Below, in pieces: positions 52,840 through 61,195 of a DNA stretch of 64,000 nt (position 1 is the stretch's first letter; every line of letters starts with the position of its first letter). The position numbers were made by a program, and so were the translations under genes. Source of the stretch: Comamonas piscis (GTDB lineage: Bacteria > Pseudomonadota > Gammaproteobacteria > Burkholderiales > Burkholderiaceae_C). Location: contig NZ_CP058554.1 of the NCBI RefSeq assembly GCF_014109725.1, forward strand, positions 620,001-684,000. Direction: 5' to 3'. The notes beneath the pieces were generated by a model that was not told where the DNA came from, did not search any database, and saw nothing but the letters and a program-made list of their open reading frames with translations.

Positions 52840-55284
52840 TCAGAACTCCGTCGACGCCGACAGCAGCACGGTGCGCGGGGCGCCGGTGGTCAGGCCTTCG
52901 CGGGCGGCGGATTGCCAGTAGTTCTTGTTCATCAGGTTCTCGACCGTCAAGCGCAGGGTGACGGGGGTGTTGCCGGCATTGAAGCGGTAGCGCGCGCCGA
53001 TATCAAAGCGGTTCCACGAAGGCAGCTGCTGGGTGTTGGCGACATCCACATACTGGCTGCTGGTGTGCAGCGCGCGGGCGGTCAGGGTCAGGCCGGGCAA
53101 AAAGGGTGTGTCCCATTCGCTGCCGATATTGATCTGTACCTTGGGGGTGGCCGGGGCCGTACGGCCATCGTTGAGTCCGTCCTCGGTCTTGGTCAGCTTG
53201 CCCTGGGTGAAGGCCACGCCGGTCAAGAGGCGCAGGCCGCGTTGCACTTCGCCCTGGGTGACGATCTCCAGCCCGCGGTTGCGCTGCTCGCCATCCATGC
53301 GGAAGGTGGAGGGCGTGGTCGAGGCATCGAGCAAGCTGCTGGGCCGGCTGATCTGGAACAGGCTGGCGGTGGTGACAAAGATGCCGGTGTCGAACTTGGC
53401 GCCCAGCTCCACCTGCCTGGATTTAGAGGGCGCGAAGATCTCGCCGGCATTGGCGGTGCCTTCAGGCGCGGTCGAGCCCTGCGACAGGCCTTCGATGTAG
53501 TTGGCATACAGCGAGACGCCTGGCGTGGCCTTGAACAGCACAGCGGCCATCGGCGTGATGGCGGACTTGTCGTAGCGCGCGGTTTCCAAGCCGGAGGTGC
53601 CGTTAAAAGTGCGGGTGCGCACCTCCTGGTGGCGCGCGCCCAGGGTCAGCTGCCAGCGCTTGTCGGCCGTAGAGATGGTATCGGCCAGCGCTACGCTGGT
53701 CATACGGGTCTCGCCGGTGCGGGGCAGGTTGTCGCCCAGGCTGATCGAGGGTTTGGCGATGTCCGCCGGGTTGTAAATGCTGGATGCATACACGCTGCCG
53801 TTTTGGCGCAGCAGGCCGTTGTCTTGCGCATAGGCGCTGGTGCTCAGCACCCATTCATGGCCCAGGCTGCCGGTCTGCAGCTTGCCCTTCAGGCCCACTT
53901 CGGCGGTGCGGGTGTTCACGGCTTCTTTCAGGCGGTAGGGCCGGGCCATCAGCGTGCCTTGCGCATCCTGCAGCTGCGAGGTGGTTTGCAGGCTGTCAAA
54001 GTCATAGCCCATCGCACCGAGCGCGCCGTAGGCGGTCAGGTTGCTGTTGATGTCCAGCTCGCCGCGCACAATGGCGGCGCGCTCCTTGGCATCCCAGTAG
54101 CTCCAGGACGGCTGGAAGTTGATCTTGTTGTCTGGCGCCGCTGCAATGGGTATGCCCGCTGCGGGCGGGAACAGCAGGCTGCTGCGGCCATGGGTCACCC
54201 GCTTTTGGTAGTTGATGTCGGCCTCCAGCCGCACGCGCTCACCCTGGTAATCCAGGCCCAGCGCCAAGGCATCGACCCGTTCGCTGGCGCCGTTGATGGG
54301 CGTGTCGCCCGAGCGCTTGGCGACGTTGAGGCGCACACCCCATTCTTGGTCGGCACCAAAGCGGCGGCCAAAATCCGCATGCACGCCAAACTGGTTGTCT
54401 TCTGCGTATGAGGCTGTGACGCGGTTGAGCGGTGTGGCCCCGGCGCGCTTGGGCACCAGGTTGATGCCGCCGCCCACCGAGCCCGCAGGCGCCATGCCGT
54501 TGAGCAGCGCGCTGGGGCCGCGCAGCACTTCCACCCGCTCCACCCCGATCAGCGAGGCTGCATTGCGGGGCGACAGGCCATACAGGCCGTTGTACGACAC
54601 GTCGTAGTTGAAGACGGTGAAGCCACGGATGTTGAACTCCTCACGGCCCGCATTGCGCCCATAGGTGTTGCGCACCGAGGGGTCGTTAACGAGCACATCG
54701 CCAATGGTTTGCGCTTGCTGGTCATCTACCAGCTTGGCGGTGTACTGGGTGGTGCTGAAGGGCGTGTCCATCACATCGCGGTTGCCCAGCAGGCCCACCT
54801 TGCCGCCGCGCGCCACCTGGCCACCGGCATAGGGGCCGGGCAGGCCTTCAAGCGCTGCGGCCGTGACCGAGACGGTGGGCAGCACCACGGTACCCGCCGG
54901 GTCTGCCGATGTGGCGGGCGTTGTAGGCACTGCGGGCCGCACCAGCACCGCACGGTCTTTGACCGAGCCCTGCAGGCCGCTGCCGGCCAGCAAACGGTCC
55001 AGCGCCTGTTGGGGCGTCAGATTGCCCGACACGGCGGGCGCCGTCTTGCCAGCGACGAGCCCTGCCGGAAAGCCCAGCTGCAGATCGCCCTGGCGTGCCA
55101 GCTCATTGAGCGCCTGGGCGAGCGGCTGCGCTGCAATCGAAAAACTGCGTGCCCCCTCTTGCGAGGATGCCGCTGTCTGCGCATGTGCCGTCAGCGGCTG
55201 AACAGCGGCGATACCCAGCGCCAGTGCGGCAGCCAGGGCAAGGGGAGTGGGGCGAAAGCGGAAGAGGGGCGCGGTGCGCTGCAT
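52840..55284 (-). CDS. TonB-dependent siderophore receptor with signalling domain
   Basis: 814 residues from ATG at 55284 with AGGAG upstream; a longer frame exists upstream without merit. Signal peptide to about residue 36 (TAHAQ), then a STN signalling domain (about 45-115), a plug (about 150-290, with NIRGF and RVEVLRGPSALLNG), and a 22-strand barrel ending in the aromatic Phe needed for outer-membrane assembly (LSASTEF). The FecA/FpvA-type transducer layout matches the fecR/fecI genes upstream. It imports a ferric siderophore, possibly of hydroxamate or pyoverdine type; the exact ligand is unknown. Confidence 0.93.
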   Translation of the reverse strand: MQRTAPLFRFRPTPLALAAALALGIAAVQPLTAHAQTAASSQEGARSFSIAAQPLAQALNELARQGDLQLGFPAGLVAGKTAPAVSGNLTPQQALDRLLAGSGLQGSVKDRAVLVRPAVPTTPATSADPAGTVVLPTVSVTAAALEGLPGPYAGGQVARGGKVGLLGNRDVMDTPFSTTQYTAKLVDDQQAQTIGDVLVNDPSVRNTYGRNAGREEFNIRGFTVFNYDVSYNGLYGLSPRNAASLIGVERVEVLRGPSALLNGMAPAGSVGGGINLVPKRAGATPLNRVTASYAEDNQFGVHADFGRRFGADQEWGVRLNVAKRSGDTPINGASERVDALALGLDYQGERVRLEADINYQKRVTHGRSSLLFPPAAGIPIAAAPDNKINFQPSWSYWDAKERAAIVRGELDINSNLTAYGALGAMGYDFDSLQTTSQLQDAQGTLMARPYRLKEAVNTRTAEVGLKGKLQTGSLGHEWVLSTSAYAQDNGLLRQNGSVYASSIYNPADIAKPSISLGDNLPRTGETRMTSVALADTISTADKRWQLTLGARHQEVRTRTFNGTSGLETARYDKSAITPMAAVLFKATPGVSLYANYIEGLSQGSTAPEGTANAGEIFAPSKSRQVELGAKFDTGIFVTTASLFQISRPSSLLDASTTPSTFRMDGEQRNRGLEIVTQGEVQRGLRLLTGVAFTQGKLTKTEDGLNDGRTAPATPKVQINIGSEWDTPFLPGLTLTARALHTSSQYVDVANTQQLPSWNRFDIGARYRFNAGNTPVTLRLTVENLMNKNYWQSAAREGLTTGAPRTVLLSASTEF

Positions 55285-55404
55285 GGAAGGGGCTCCTGGA
55301 TCGGCAAGGGGAAGGCTTGTGCGCTGCGCACAGCGCGCCGCCACCCCCTGTAGACGCAGCTGCAGCAGGAATCCGCACGTCCTCAGAAAAATATTTTGAA
55401 AAAT

Positions 55405-56511
55405 TTAACGGGCGACGATTTCTGTCACACCATCGCGCTTGATGAGCCGCACCGGCAACAGATGCGGCAAAAACTCCGCAAAGCGCTGGTGCTGGTTCAA
55501 ACCATAGCTGCCGCCCACCGGCAGGGCGGCCACGGCCGGATCGCGCACCACTAGGCCGGTGTGGCCGTATCGCTCAAACTCGGCCAAGGCCTGGGCCAGG
55601 GGCGTGCGGTTAAAGCTCAGCCGCCCGCTGCGCCACTGGGCCACGGCGGCGGGCGCTACCTCGGTGATGGTGCCCAGGCCCGCGTCTTGCGCGCTGCCGC
55701 CTTCCAGCATCTGGCCTGCTGTCAGCAGCACCATGGCCGGTGCTTGCTGGGCTGGGTCCGCATCGCGCTGCAGCCGCTCTACTTTGACTTTGCCTTCTTC
55801 CACCGCCACCTGCGTGTGGCCGGCGCCCACCCCCTGCGCGGTGTGGCGTACCGAAAAGCGGGTGCCCACCACGGTGATGCGCAAATCACCGGCCAACACC
55901 TGGAAGGGCCTGCTGGCGTCGGCATGCACGGAGAACATCGCCTGGCCATCGGCCAGCGCCACCTCGCGCCGGTTGCGGTAGAGCCGCGCGGTCAGGTGCG
56001 TGTCGGTGTCCAGCTGCACGCTGCTGCCAGAGGCCGCATCGTCGGGCAAGGTGACCATCAGCTGCTGGCCGCGCTGCGAGGCGTAGCTTTGCTGAAAGCT
56101 GGGTTGCACCCACCAACCAAACCAGCCTGCGCCCACGACGGCCGCTGCCACCAGGGCCGTGGCGGCATAGGGAAGTGCGGGCCGCAGCCAGGCTTGCCAA
56201 AAGCGGGGGCGTGGGGCACTGCTGTGCTGTGCATCGCGCGTGGGCAGGCTGGCGCGCAACCGCGCCAGGTCTTGGGCGGGCAGGCTTTGCACACCGGCAA
56301 TGCTGGCGCGCATGGCATCCAGTGCCGGCGCATGGCGCGCATCCGCCGCCAGCCAGGCCTGCAAGTCCGCCTGGCCCTGCGCATCCAGCCCGGCGTTGCA
56401 GCGAACCGCCCAAGTTGCAGCCTCGTGCTCTAGCGCATCGGCATCGTCCGCAGCCATCCCTTCGGGCAAGGCGCCCGGGCGGTGGTCAACGGATGAAGAG
56501 ATGCTGGACAT
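55405..56511 (-). CDS. FecR-family anti-sigma factor
   Basis: 368 residues from ATG at 56511; TTG at 56526 is less likely. N-terminal DUF4880/FecR region with AATWAVRCNAGLDAQGQADLQAWL, one membrane helix (about 135-155), then the periplasmic FecR domain (about 165-290) and a secretin/STN-like end with VALPVGGSYGLNQ. It keeps the sigma factor in check until the receptor binds its siderophore. 79 bp after fecI and 120 bp before the receptor gene. Confidence 0.9.
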   Translation of the reverse strand: MSSISSSVDHRPGALPEGMAADDADALEHEAATWAVRCNAGLDAQGQADLQAWLAADARHAPALDAMRASIAGVQSLPAQDLARLRASLPTRDAQHSSAPRPRFWQAWLRPALPYAATALVAAAVVGAGWFGWWVQPSFQQSYASQRGQQLMVTLPDDAASGSSVQLDTDTHLTARLYRNRREVALADGQAMFSVHADASRPFQVLAGDLRITVVGTRFSVRHTAQGVGAGHTQVAVEEGKVKVERLQRDADPAQQAPAMVLLTAGQMLEGGSAQDAGLGTITEVAPAAVAQWRSGRLSFNRTPLAQALAEFERYGHTGLVVRDPAVAALPVGGSYGLNQHQRFAEFLPHLLPVRLIKRDGVTEIVAR

Positions 56512-56590
56512 GCGCAGAAAAATCAATAGAAAAAGGTGGCAGGCAGTGGTGTGAAAAACGCGGTGTAAAGCAGGGGCTGAGGGCGGCTAA

Positions 56591-57082
56591 CTAAGCGCCA
56601 GGCCCCTGTCCATGCCGTTTGCAGGCCAGGGTGCCGCGCACCACATGCTTCTCAACCATGCTAACCGATATGCCCATGCGCGCTGCAATCTCCGCCTGGG
56701 GCAGACCATCGATCACATGCAGCACAAAGGCCTCGCGGCAGCGCGGCGGCAGGTTCTCGATCACCTGCACATAGCCATGCACGGTCTGCTGTCGCACCAG
56801 GGCCTCCTCGGGTTGCAGATGCTGGGGGGCGGGCGGCTCATCCGCCGCTGCCACCTCATCCAAACTGTCATGGCGCCGCACTTCGGCGCGGCGGTGCTGG
56901 TCAATCACGAGGTTACGCGCCGTGCGGTACAGCAGCGCCCGCCCATCCATCACGGGCGGCCCCGCCCGCTGCGCCGCCAGCACCCGCGCATAGCTCTCCT
57001 GCGCCAGGTCCGCTGCCGCGTCGCGGTCGCCCACCTGGCGGTGGAGAAAGTTCAGCAGTTCACGGTAGAAGCGCTCAAGCAT
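56591..57082 (-). CDS. FecI-like ECF sigma factor
   Basis: 163 residues. Region 2 (YRELLNFLHRQVGDRDAAADL, then YRTARNLVIDQHR) and region 4 (ENLPPRCREAFVLHVIDGL, then IAARMGISVSMVEKHVVRG). Iron-starvation sigma subclass. A Fur box precedes it by about 55 bp, so it is made when iron is scarce and, with its FecR partner, directs expression of the receptor operon. Confidence 0.92.
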   Translation of the reverse strand: MLERFYRELLNFLHRQVGDRDAAADLAQESYARVLAAQRAGPPVMDGRALLYRTARNLVIDQHRRAEVRRHDSLDEVAAADEPPAPQHLQPEEALVRQQTVHGYVQVIENLPPRCREAFVLHVIDGLPQAEIAARMGISVSMVEKHVVRGTLACKRHGQGPGA

Positions 57083-57138
57083 GGAGGGACCGGTGGGCCG
57101 GCGGCAGTCCCTGCAGGCAGGGGTGGAATCGTGACGAA

Positions 57139-57157
57139 AATAAGAATCATTCTAATT
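57139..57157. promoter_or_regulatory. Fur box upstream of fecI
   Basis: AATAAGAATCATTCTAATT, a 9-1-9 inverted repeat with one mismatch, matches the Fur consensus GATAATGATAATCATTATC in its AATCATT core. It is 57 bp before the sigma-factor start, consistent with repression by Fe-Fur. Confidence 0.83.
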
Positions 57158-57249
57158 GGAGTGGGGAAGCCCTCAGGCGGCTTCTGGTGGCTGGTGGGCT
57201 TTTCTGTTGGGTGGCTGAGGGCTGATGCCGAGGCTTGCTGGGGGCTGTG

Positions 57250-57584
57250 CTAGCTCAGCCGCTCCAGCATCTCTGCCATTACGATATGGCGCATGGCGAG
57301 GGCGACGCGCAGGTGTTGTGGGTTGCCATGGATGTGCGGTGCATCGTCGCGCAACAGCTCTGCTGCGGCTTTTTCGATATGGGCGCGCTCTCGTTCAGAA
57401 TGCGGCCCGCCATGCCCGCAGCCAAGCCGATTGCGACCCCGGCTTCGACCACGCTGGGTCGCGTCACCTGGCGGAACTGTGTTGCACTTGGCAAGGGAAA
57501 CACCAGCGGTGTCCATGACCAGTCATTCAGGTCGGCGGTGTCTGTTGGTAGGCTTGATGCAACAACTATCTGTTGATAATCCAA
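57250..57584 (-). pseudogene. Frameshifted hypothetical gene
   Basis: One frame from ATG at 57584 reads well to AAGMAGRILNE. A second frame continues with RERAHIEKAAAELLRDDAPH to ALAMRHIVMAEMLERLS and stops at 57250. Both parts look protein-like and abut in the GAGAGCGCG sequence near 57383-57396. A single base change in frame there would give one protein of about 111 residues. I do not recognise its family. It follows the unknown membrane gene by 31 bp. Confidence 0.6.
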
Positions 57585-57615
57585 ATTCTTGTCGGCATCC
57601 CTTCCTTTGTAGCGA

Positions 57616-58656
57616 TTAGCCTCTTGCGGCAGCTGAACAGGGTGAGGGAGCGCGGTGTTGTTTCCAGATCACGCCATCAACCAGGTAGTGATGAAAATTC
57701 AGCGTGAAGTGTGCGATGAGCACAGTGGGAAGTCCCAGCCAAAGCAACTGTGTCCCAACCCAGTCTACGGCCAAATAGAGTAGGGCTCCCAGTAGCAGAC
57801 AAAGGCAGATGTATTGCCGGGCACTCTTCCAGAACAGCGTTGTTGAAGTCCTTTCGCTGCTTTTCTCAGCGTCGCGCCGGATGTTCTGCACCCAGACGAA
57901 CTGTAAGTACTGCAGGTTGTGCCAGAGGTTGATCACCAGCCAGCCAAGGGTTATATCGGTGATCCAGATGTAAGCTGCGAGATTGGCACACACGTGCGAT
58001 GCCACAAACCCATCGTGACGCCAATCGATCTCGCGAGCCAGAGCCTTATGAGCAAGCCGCCACAACCACCATGCGCCGCACACGATGGTGGCTACGCCTG
58101 CAATTTCGGCCACCTGTGTAGGCACAGCCGGAAGTTCAATGGGGTACTCAAGAAAAGTTTTGGGAGACTCGGCGCAGCGGGCAAGTAGTCCCCAGGCTGC
58201 AACCATATAGATCAGGGTTTCGGACAGTCGATCTGCTTGAAACGGTTGCGTCGACCCTGCCCGTCGATAAGCCCTGGCGACACCGAAGGATTGCCGCGCG
58301 ACGTGATAGCTCTGAGCGATGAAATAGAGCGTGAATAGTCCGCTAATCTCGTACGCTAGTGCCGTGGCCACCACACCTCCGAGCACGATCACGGGTAACC
58401 CGAAGATCAGAAAACGATATCGTCGGACGTGGACCAAACTGGCGCCGATACGGGTGAAGGTCGCCACCACATGGGGATTGGCGAAAAGCCAGGTATCGAT
58501 CAGTACAACGGCGATCAGCATCGCAGGAGAGAAGGATGCGATGCCCGTCAGGCCGAGAGCTAGCCCCAGCGTACCCACGATGAAAGTGCCATCAAACCAG
58601 GCATGCTGGCCCAGCAATCCAGTGCGGGGGGGCCGTTTCTGGGCCGAAGTCTTCAT
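57616..58656 (-). CDS. Polytopic His-rich membrane protein of unknown function
   Basis: 346 residues, intact. About eight helices. Conserved-looking His/aromatic motifs: FIAQSYHVARQSFGVARAYRR, INLWHNLQYLQFVW, and LNFHHYLVDGVIWK near the C-terminus. The spread of His pairs suggests a metal or haem site or a desaturase-like enzyme. Sequence alone does not decide. It overlaps the preceding broken gene by 4 bp (ATGA), so it was translated together with it. Confidence 0.75.
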   Translation of the reverse strand: MKTSAQKRPPRTGLLGQHAWFDGTFIVGTLGLALGLTGIASFSPAMLIAVVLIDTWLFANPHVVATFTRIGASLVHVRRYRFLIFGLPVIVLGGVVATALAYEISGLFTLYFIAQSYHVARQSFGVARAYRRAGSTQPFQADRLSETLIYMVAAWGLLARCAESPKTFLEYPIELPAVPTQVAEIAGVATIVCGAWWLWRLAHKALAREIDWRHDGFVASHVCANLAAYIWITDITLGWLVINLWHNLQYLQFVWVQNIRRDAEKSSERTSTTLFWKSARQYICLCLLLGALLYLAVDWVGTQLLWLGLPTVLIAHFTLNFHHYLVDGVIWKQHRAPSPCSAAARG

Positions 58657-59658
58657 GTAACAGTCATCGGCCTGATATGTGGCCGAGGTGACCCGAGCGG
58701 TGCAGGCTTGGGAGGTATGGTGAACATGGTTCCTGCACGAAGGTGTTGCGCAGTGCTGTTCCTGAGTTTCTCCAACGCTAATGCGCGGGAGGCTGCAAAA
58801 CGTGATTCAAGTGTGAGCCGCTTGGACATTCCGGACAGGCCTGCAGCGGGAAGCTTTTGGTACGGATCGTAGACTTCGGTAATTTCACACGGATAGCAGC
58901 GATCACTTGCATCAAGTTGGCTCGCAAGGCTAATTTTGTAGACAACACCTTCGACCTGATCGGGATCCACAGGAAAGGAAAAGACCAAATCGTAAACCCT
59001 GAGGTCTTTCCTTACATCGCCTTGAAATACGAATCCCGCAGCCCGATAGGCGTCAATGACCGTAGATTTCAAGCTGGCCTGCTCAATGCCGACGAACGAG
59101 TTTTCATAGAGGTTCTTCTCGCCTTGCCACTGGTTCTTGTAATCGAACCCTAGACTGCCATCCATAAATGCCTGCCCATCTTGCTGAATGCTCGCATACG
59201 CTTGATCGATGGCAGGAAGGATCTGCCGATTCACTTCATACTGGAGCATCCAGGGATGCCTGTTGCAGATGAGCAAAGTCTGTCAACACCGTCGTTCGCA
59301 GAAAACAAGTCGCACACCGCCCCTTCTTGTCGATATTTTCATCCGTCCGGAGCACTACTTCGATATTCTGGACCTGTCCTTCCATTGCCACAGGGTAGGC
59401 GAAGGTGTAACGCACCGTGCCATCTTTCATTCGTTCAGAAGTACGCGATGAGAAGCCTGCATTTTCGAAAGCGGTGCTCACCATTCTGCTGAAATTCTCA
59501 ACAGGCATCCCTTTATAAGCAGCTATGGCGAAAGCCTCTGACGCTGTGCTCGGGTGAAGCAGGATCGGCGCGGCGACATCTTTTGCTGATGCATTTCCTA
59601 TCAGAATTACCCCCAGTAAAAGGGAATGCATCAGTTTTCTTAAATACTCTATTTGCAT
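58653..59658 (-). pseudogene. Frameshifted gene for a secreted hypothetical protein
   Basis: The first part (59658-59236) has a signal peptide (residues 8-26, NASAK) and ends in a stop after LQQASLDAPV. The second part (59276-58653) lies in another frame, opens with TTG and no ribosome site, and continues QYEVNRQILPAIDQAYASIQ. Joining them at 59236-59250 gives one protein of about 330 residues with a short Cys pair (CATC) and CYPC. No family recognised. It is probably inactivated; an IS30 remnant lies directly upstream. Confidence 0.68.
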
Positions 59659-59744
59659 TATTTATAATTGACCTGTATGGAACAGAAAAGAGGAACAGCA
59701 TAACACTGCAATAAAATATTTGCCTAAGGCTGAAGAAGTGTTTG

Positions 59745-60680
59745 TATGAAGCAAAGACTGCGGATTTACTACACCGAAGCTCAGGAAACGGTGATGTGGG
59801 ATCGCTGGAAAGCAGGCGATACCTTGCCCGAGATCGTCAAGCTTTTTCACCGGCCGCACACCAAGCATTGGCTGCTGGCGAATCGATTCGCTGCATCTCC
59901 AGGCGCTTGAGACGAGCTGCGCCACCATTGGCGTGAGCTGCTGCGCAATGACGGCAGGAGTTGCTACCGAGCGGCTAAGGCCGATGCAGTCTGGGAGTGT
60001 GCTCGTCGCCCCAAGGTATGAAAATTGGCACGCAACCCTGCACTGGCTCAGGTCGTAGCGGCTAAATTGCAAGGCCTATGGTCACCCGAACAAATAGCGG
60101 GATGGCTCATGCGGAGCTATTCGGACCAAGAGGAGTTGCAGGTGTCCCATGAAGCCATCTACCGCACGCTATTCGTCCAAACACGTGGTGCTTTGAAGAA
60201 GGAGCTGCCGGCGCACTTGCGCCGAACCAGAGGCATGCACCGCTCAAGGCGCTGAACCCAGAAAACTCCGATCCATGGCCTATCAGCGAACGCCCAGCGT
60301 GCATAGAAGTTCGTGCAGTTCCAGGCCATCGGGAAGGCGACCTGTTGTTCGGTGATGCTTACAGCCAGATTGCGACGCTGGGCGAGCGGCATACGCGCTA
60401 TGTGATGTTGGTCAAACTCGTGGATAAAGATTCGTACACCGTGGGAGCCGCGTTAGCCCGGCATGCTCGGACATTGCCCAGGCAGCTGTATCTCTCCTTG
60501 ACTTGGGACCGAGGAAGAGCAATGGCCGGGCACAAGCTGCCCAAAGGCATTGATCTGTCTGCATACTCACAGGACAGCTTGGACGCTATTGCCAGAGAGC
60601 TCAATCAACGACCACGCAAAACTCTGGGATATCGAACCCCCGCGGAAATGTTCGATGCGTGTGTTGCGTCGATCGGTTGA
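59745..60680 (+). pseudogene. IS30-family transposase, broken
   Basis: Pieces in order: N-terminus MKQRLRIYYTEAQ..., then in another frame LAAGESIRCISRRLRRA, then NPALAQVVAAKLQGLWSPEQIAGWLMRSY, VSHEAIYRTLFVQTRGALKKELPAHLRRTRGMHRSRR with a stop, then GDLLFGDAYSQIATLGERHTRYVML (first Asp of the DDE set), LTWDRGRAMAGH, and the end PKGIDLSAY..LNQRPRKTLGYRTPAEMF. Several frameshifts and an internal stop at 60253-60255 occur, and the segment between GRAMAGH and PKGID lacks about 35 residues, including a catalytic Asp region. Not functional. Confidence 0.88.
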
Positions 60681-60881
60681 ATCCACTGCCGATAGCCGCC
60701 ACCCTACCTTCGAATTAACCAGGCGCAACAGCTCGGGTTGAGCTCAAAGCGCCCCGAGTTCAAACTTCAGTGCGAAAATTCAAAACTTACGGAGAATCGA
60801 CATCGGTTCTCAATTTGCATGCAGTGATAAATTTGCAAGATCAATGAGAAACTACGGCCATAGAAAACGGTATATAAAAAG

Positions 60882-60907
60882 AGCCCGGAAAAATCCGGGC
60901 TTTTTTG
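60882..60907. terminator. Rho-independent terminator, bidirectional type
   Basis: Perfect 7-bp stem GCCCGGA / TCCGGGC with an AAAA loop, flanked by AAAAAG and TTTTTTG, so it can act on both strands. It is probably the original gyrB terminator, now pushed away from the gene by the MITE. Confidence 0.88.
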
Positions 60908-60921
60908 TTGACTATGCCTAG

Positions 60922-61082
60922 GGATGCTCTGCAAAACCCTCGCCAAGCGGGATGGACGCGGATCGGGATGAGACGCAAGGCGTCTTTTGCAGTCAATAGC
61001 CGTAGCTATTGACAAGGAAGACAACGCGGCGGATCGCCCGAGACCGCGTTCAGACCACGGCAGGGAGTTTTGCAGAGGGTCC
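60922..61082. mobile_element. 161-bp IS5-like MITE, copy 2
   Basis: Same length and orientation as copy 1, with two mismatches (A for G in GATGAGACGC; G for A in ACGCGGCGG). Same inverted ends and flanking CTAG on both sides. Internal hairpin TCAATAGC-CGTA-GCTATTGA also present. It lies 113 bp behind the gyrB stop codon and directly before the gyrB terminator. Confidence 0.9.
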
Positions 61083-61195
61083 CTAGGGTCTTTATTTCAC
61101 GGTTAATGGTCGGACTGTCGCTTGCTTGGTGGCATCCAGTCGCAAAATTATGTCGCTAGTCGCAAACAATACGGCGCCCTACGTCACCCGACACA

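Larger units (their letters stand above)
60681..61195. other. Intergenic region downstream of gyrB
   Basis: Holds the end of the IS30 remnant region, a terminator and a MITE (separate entries). No gene was found. Confidence 0.8.
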
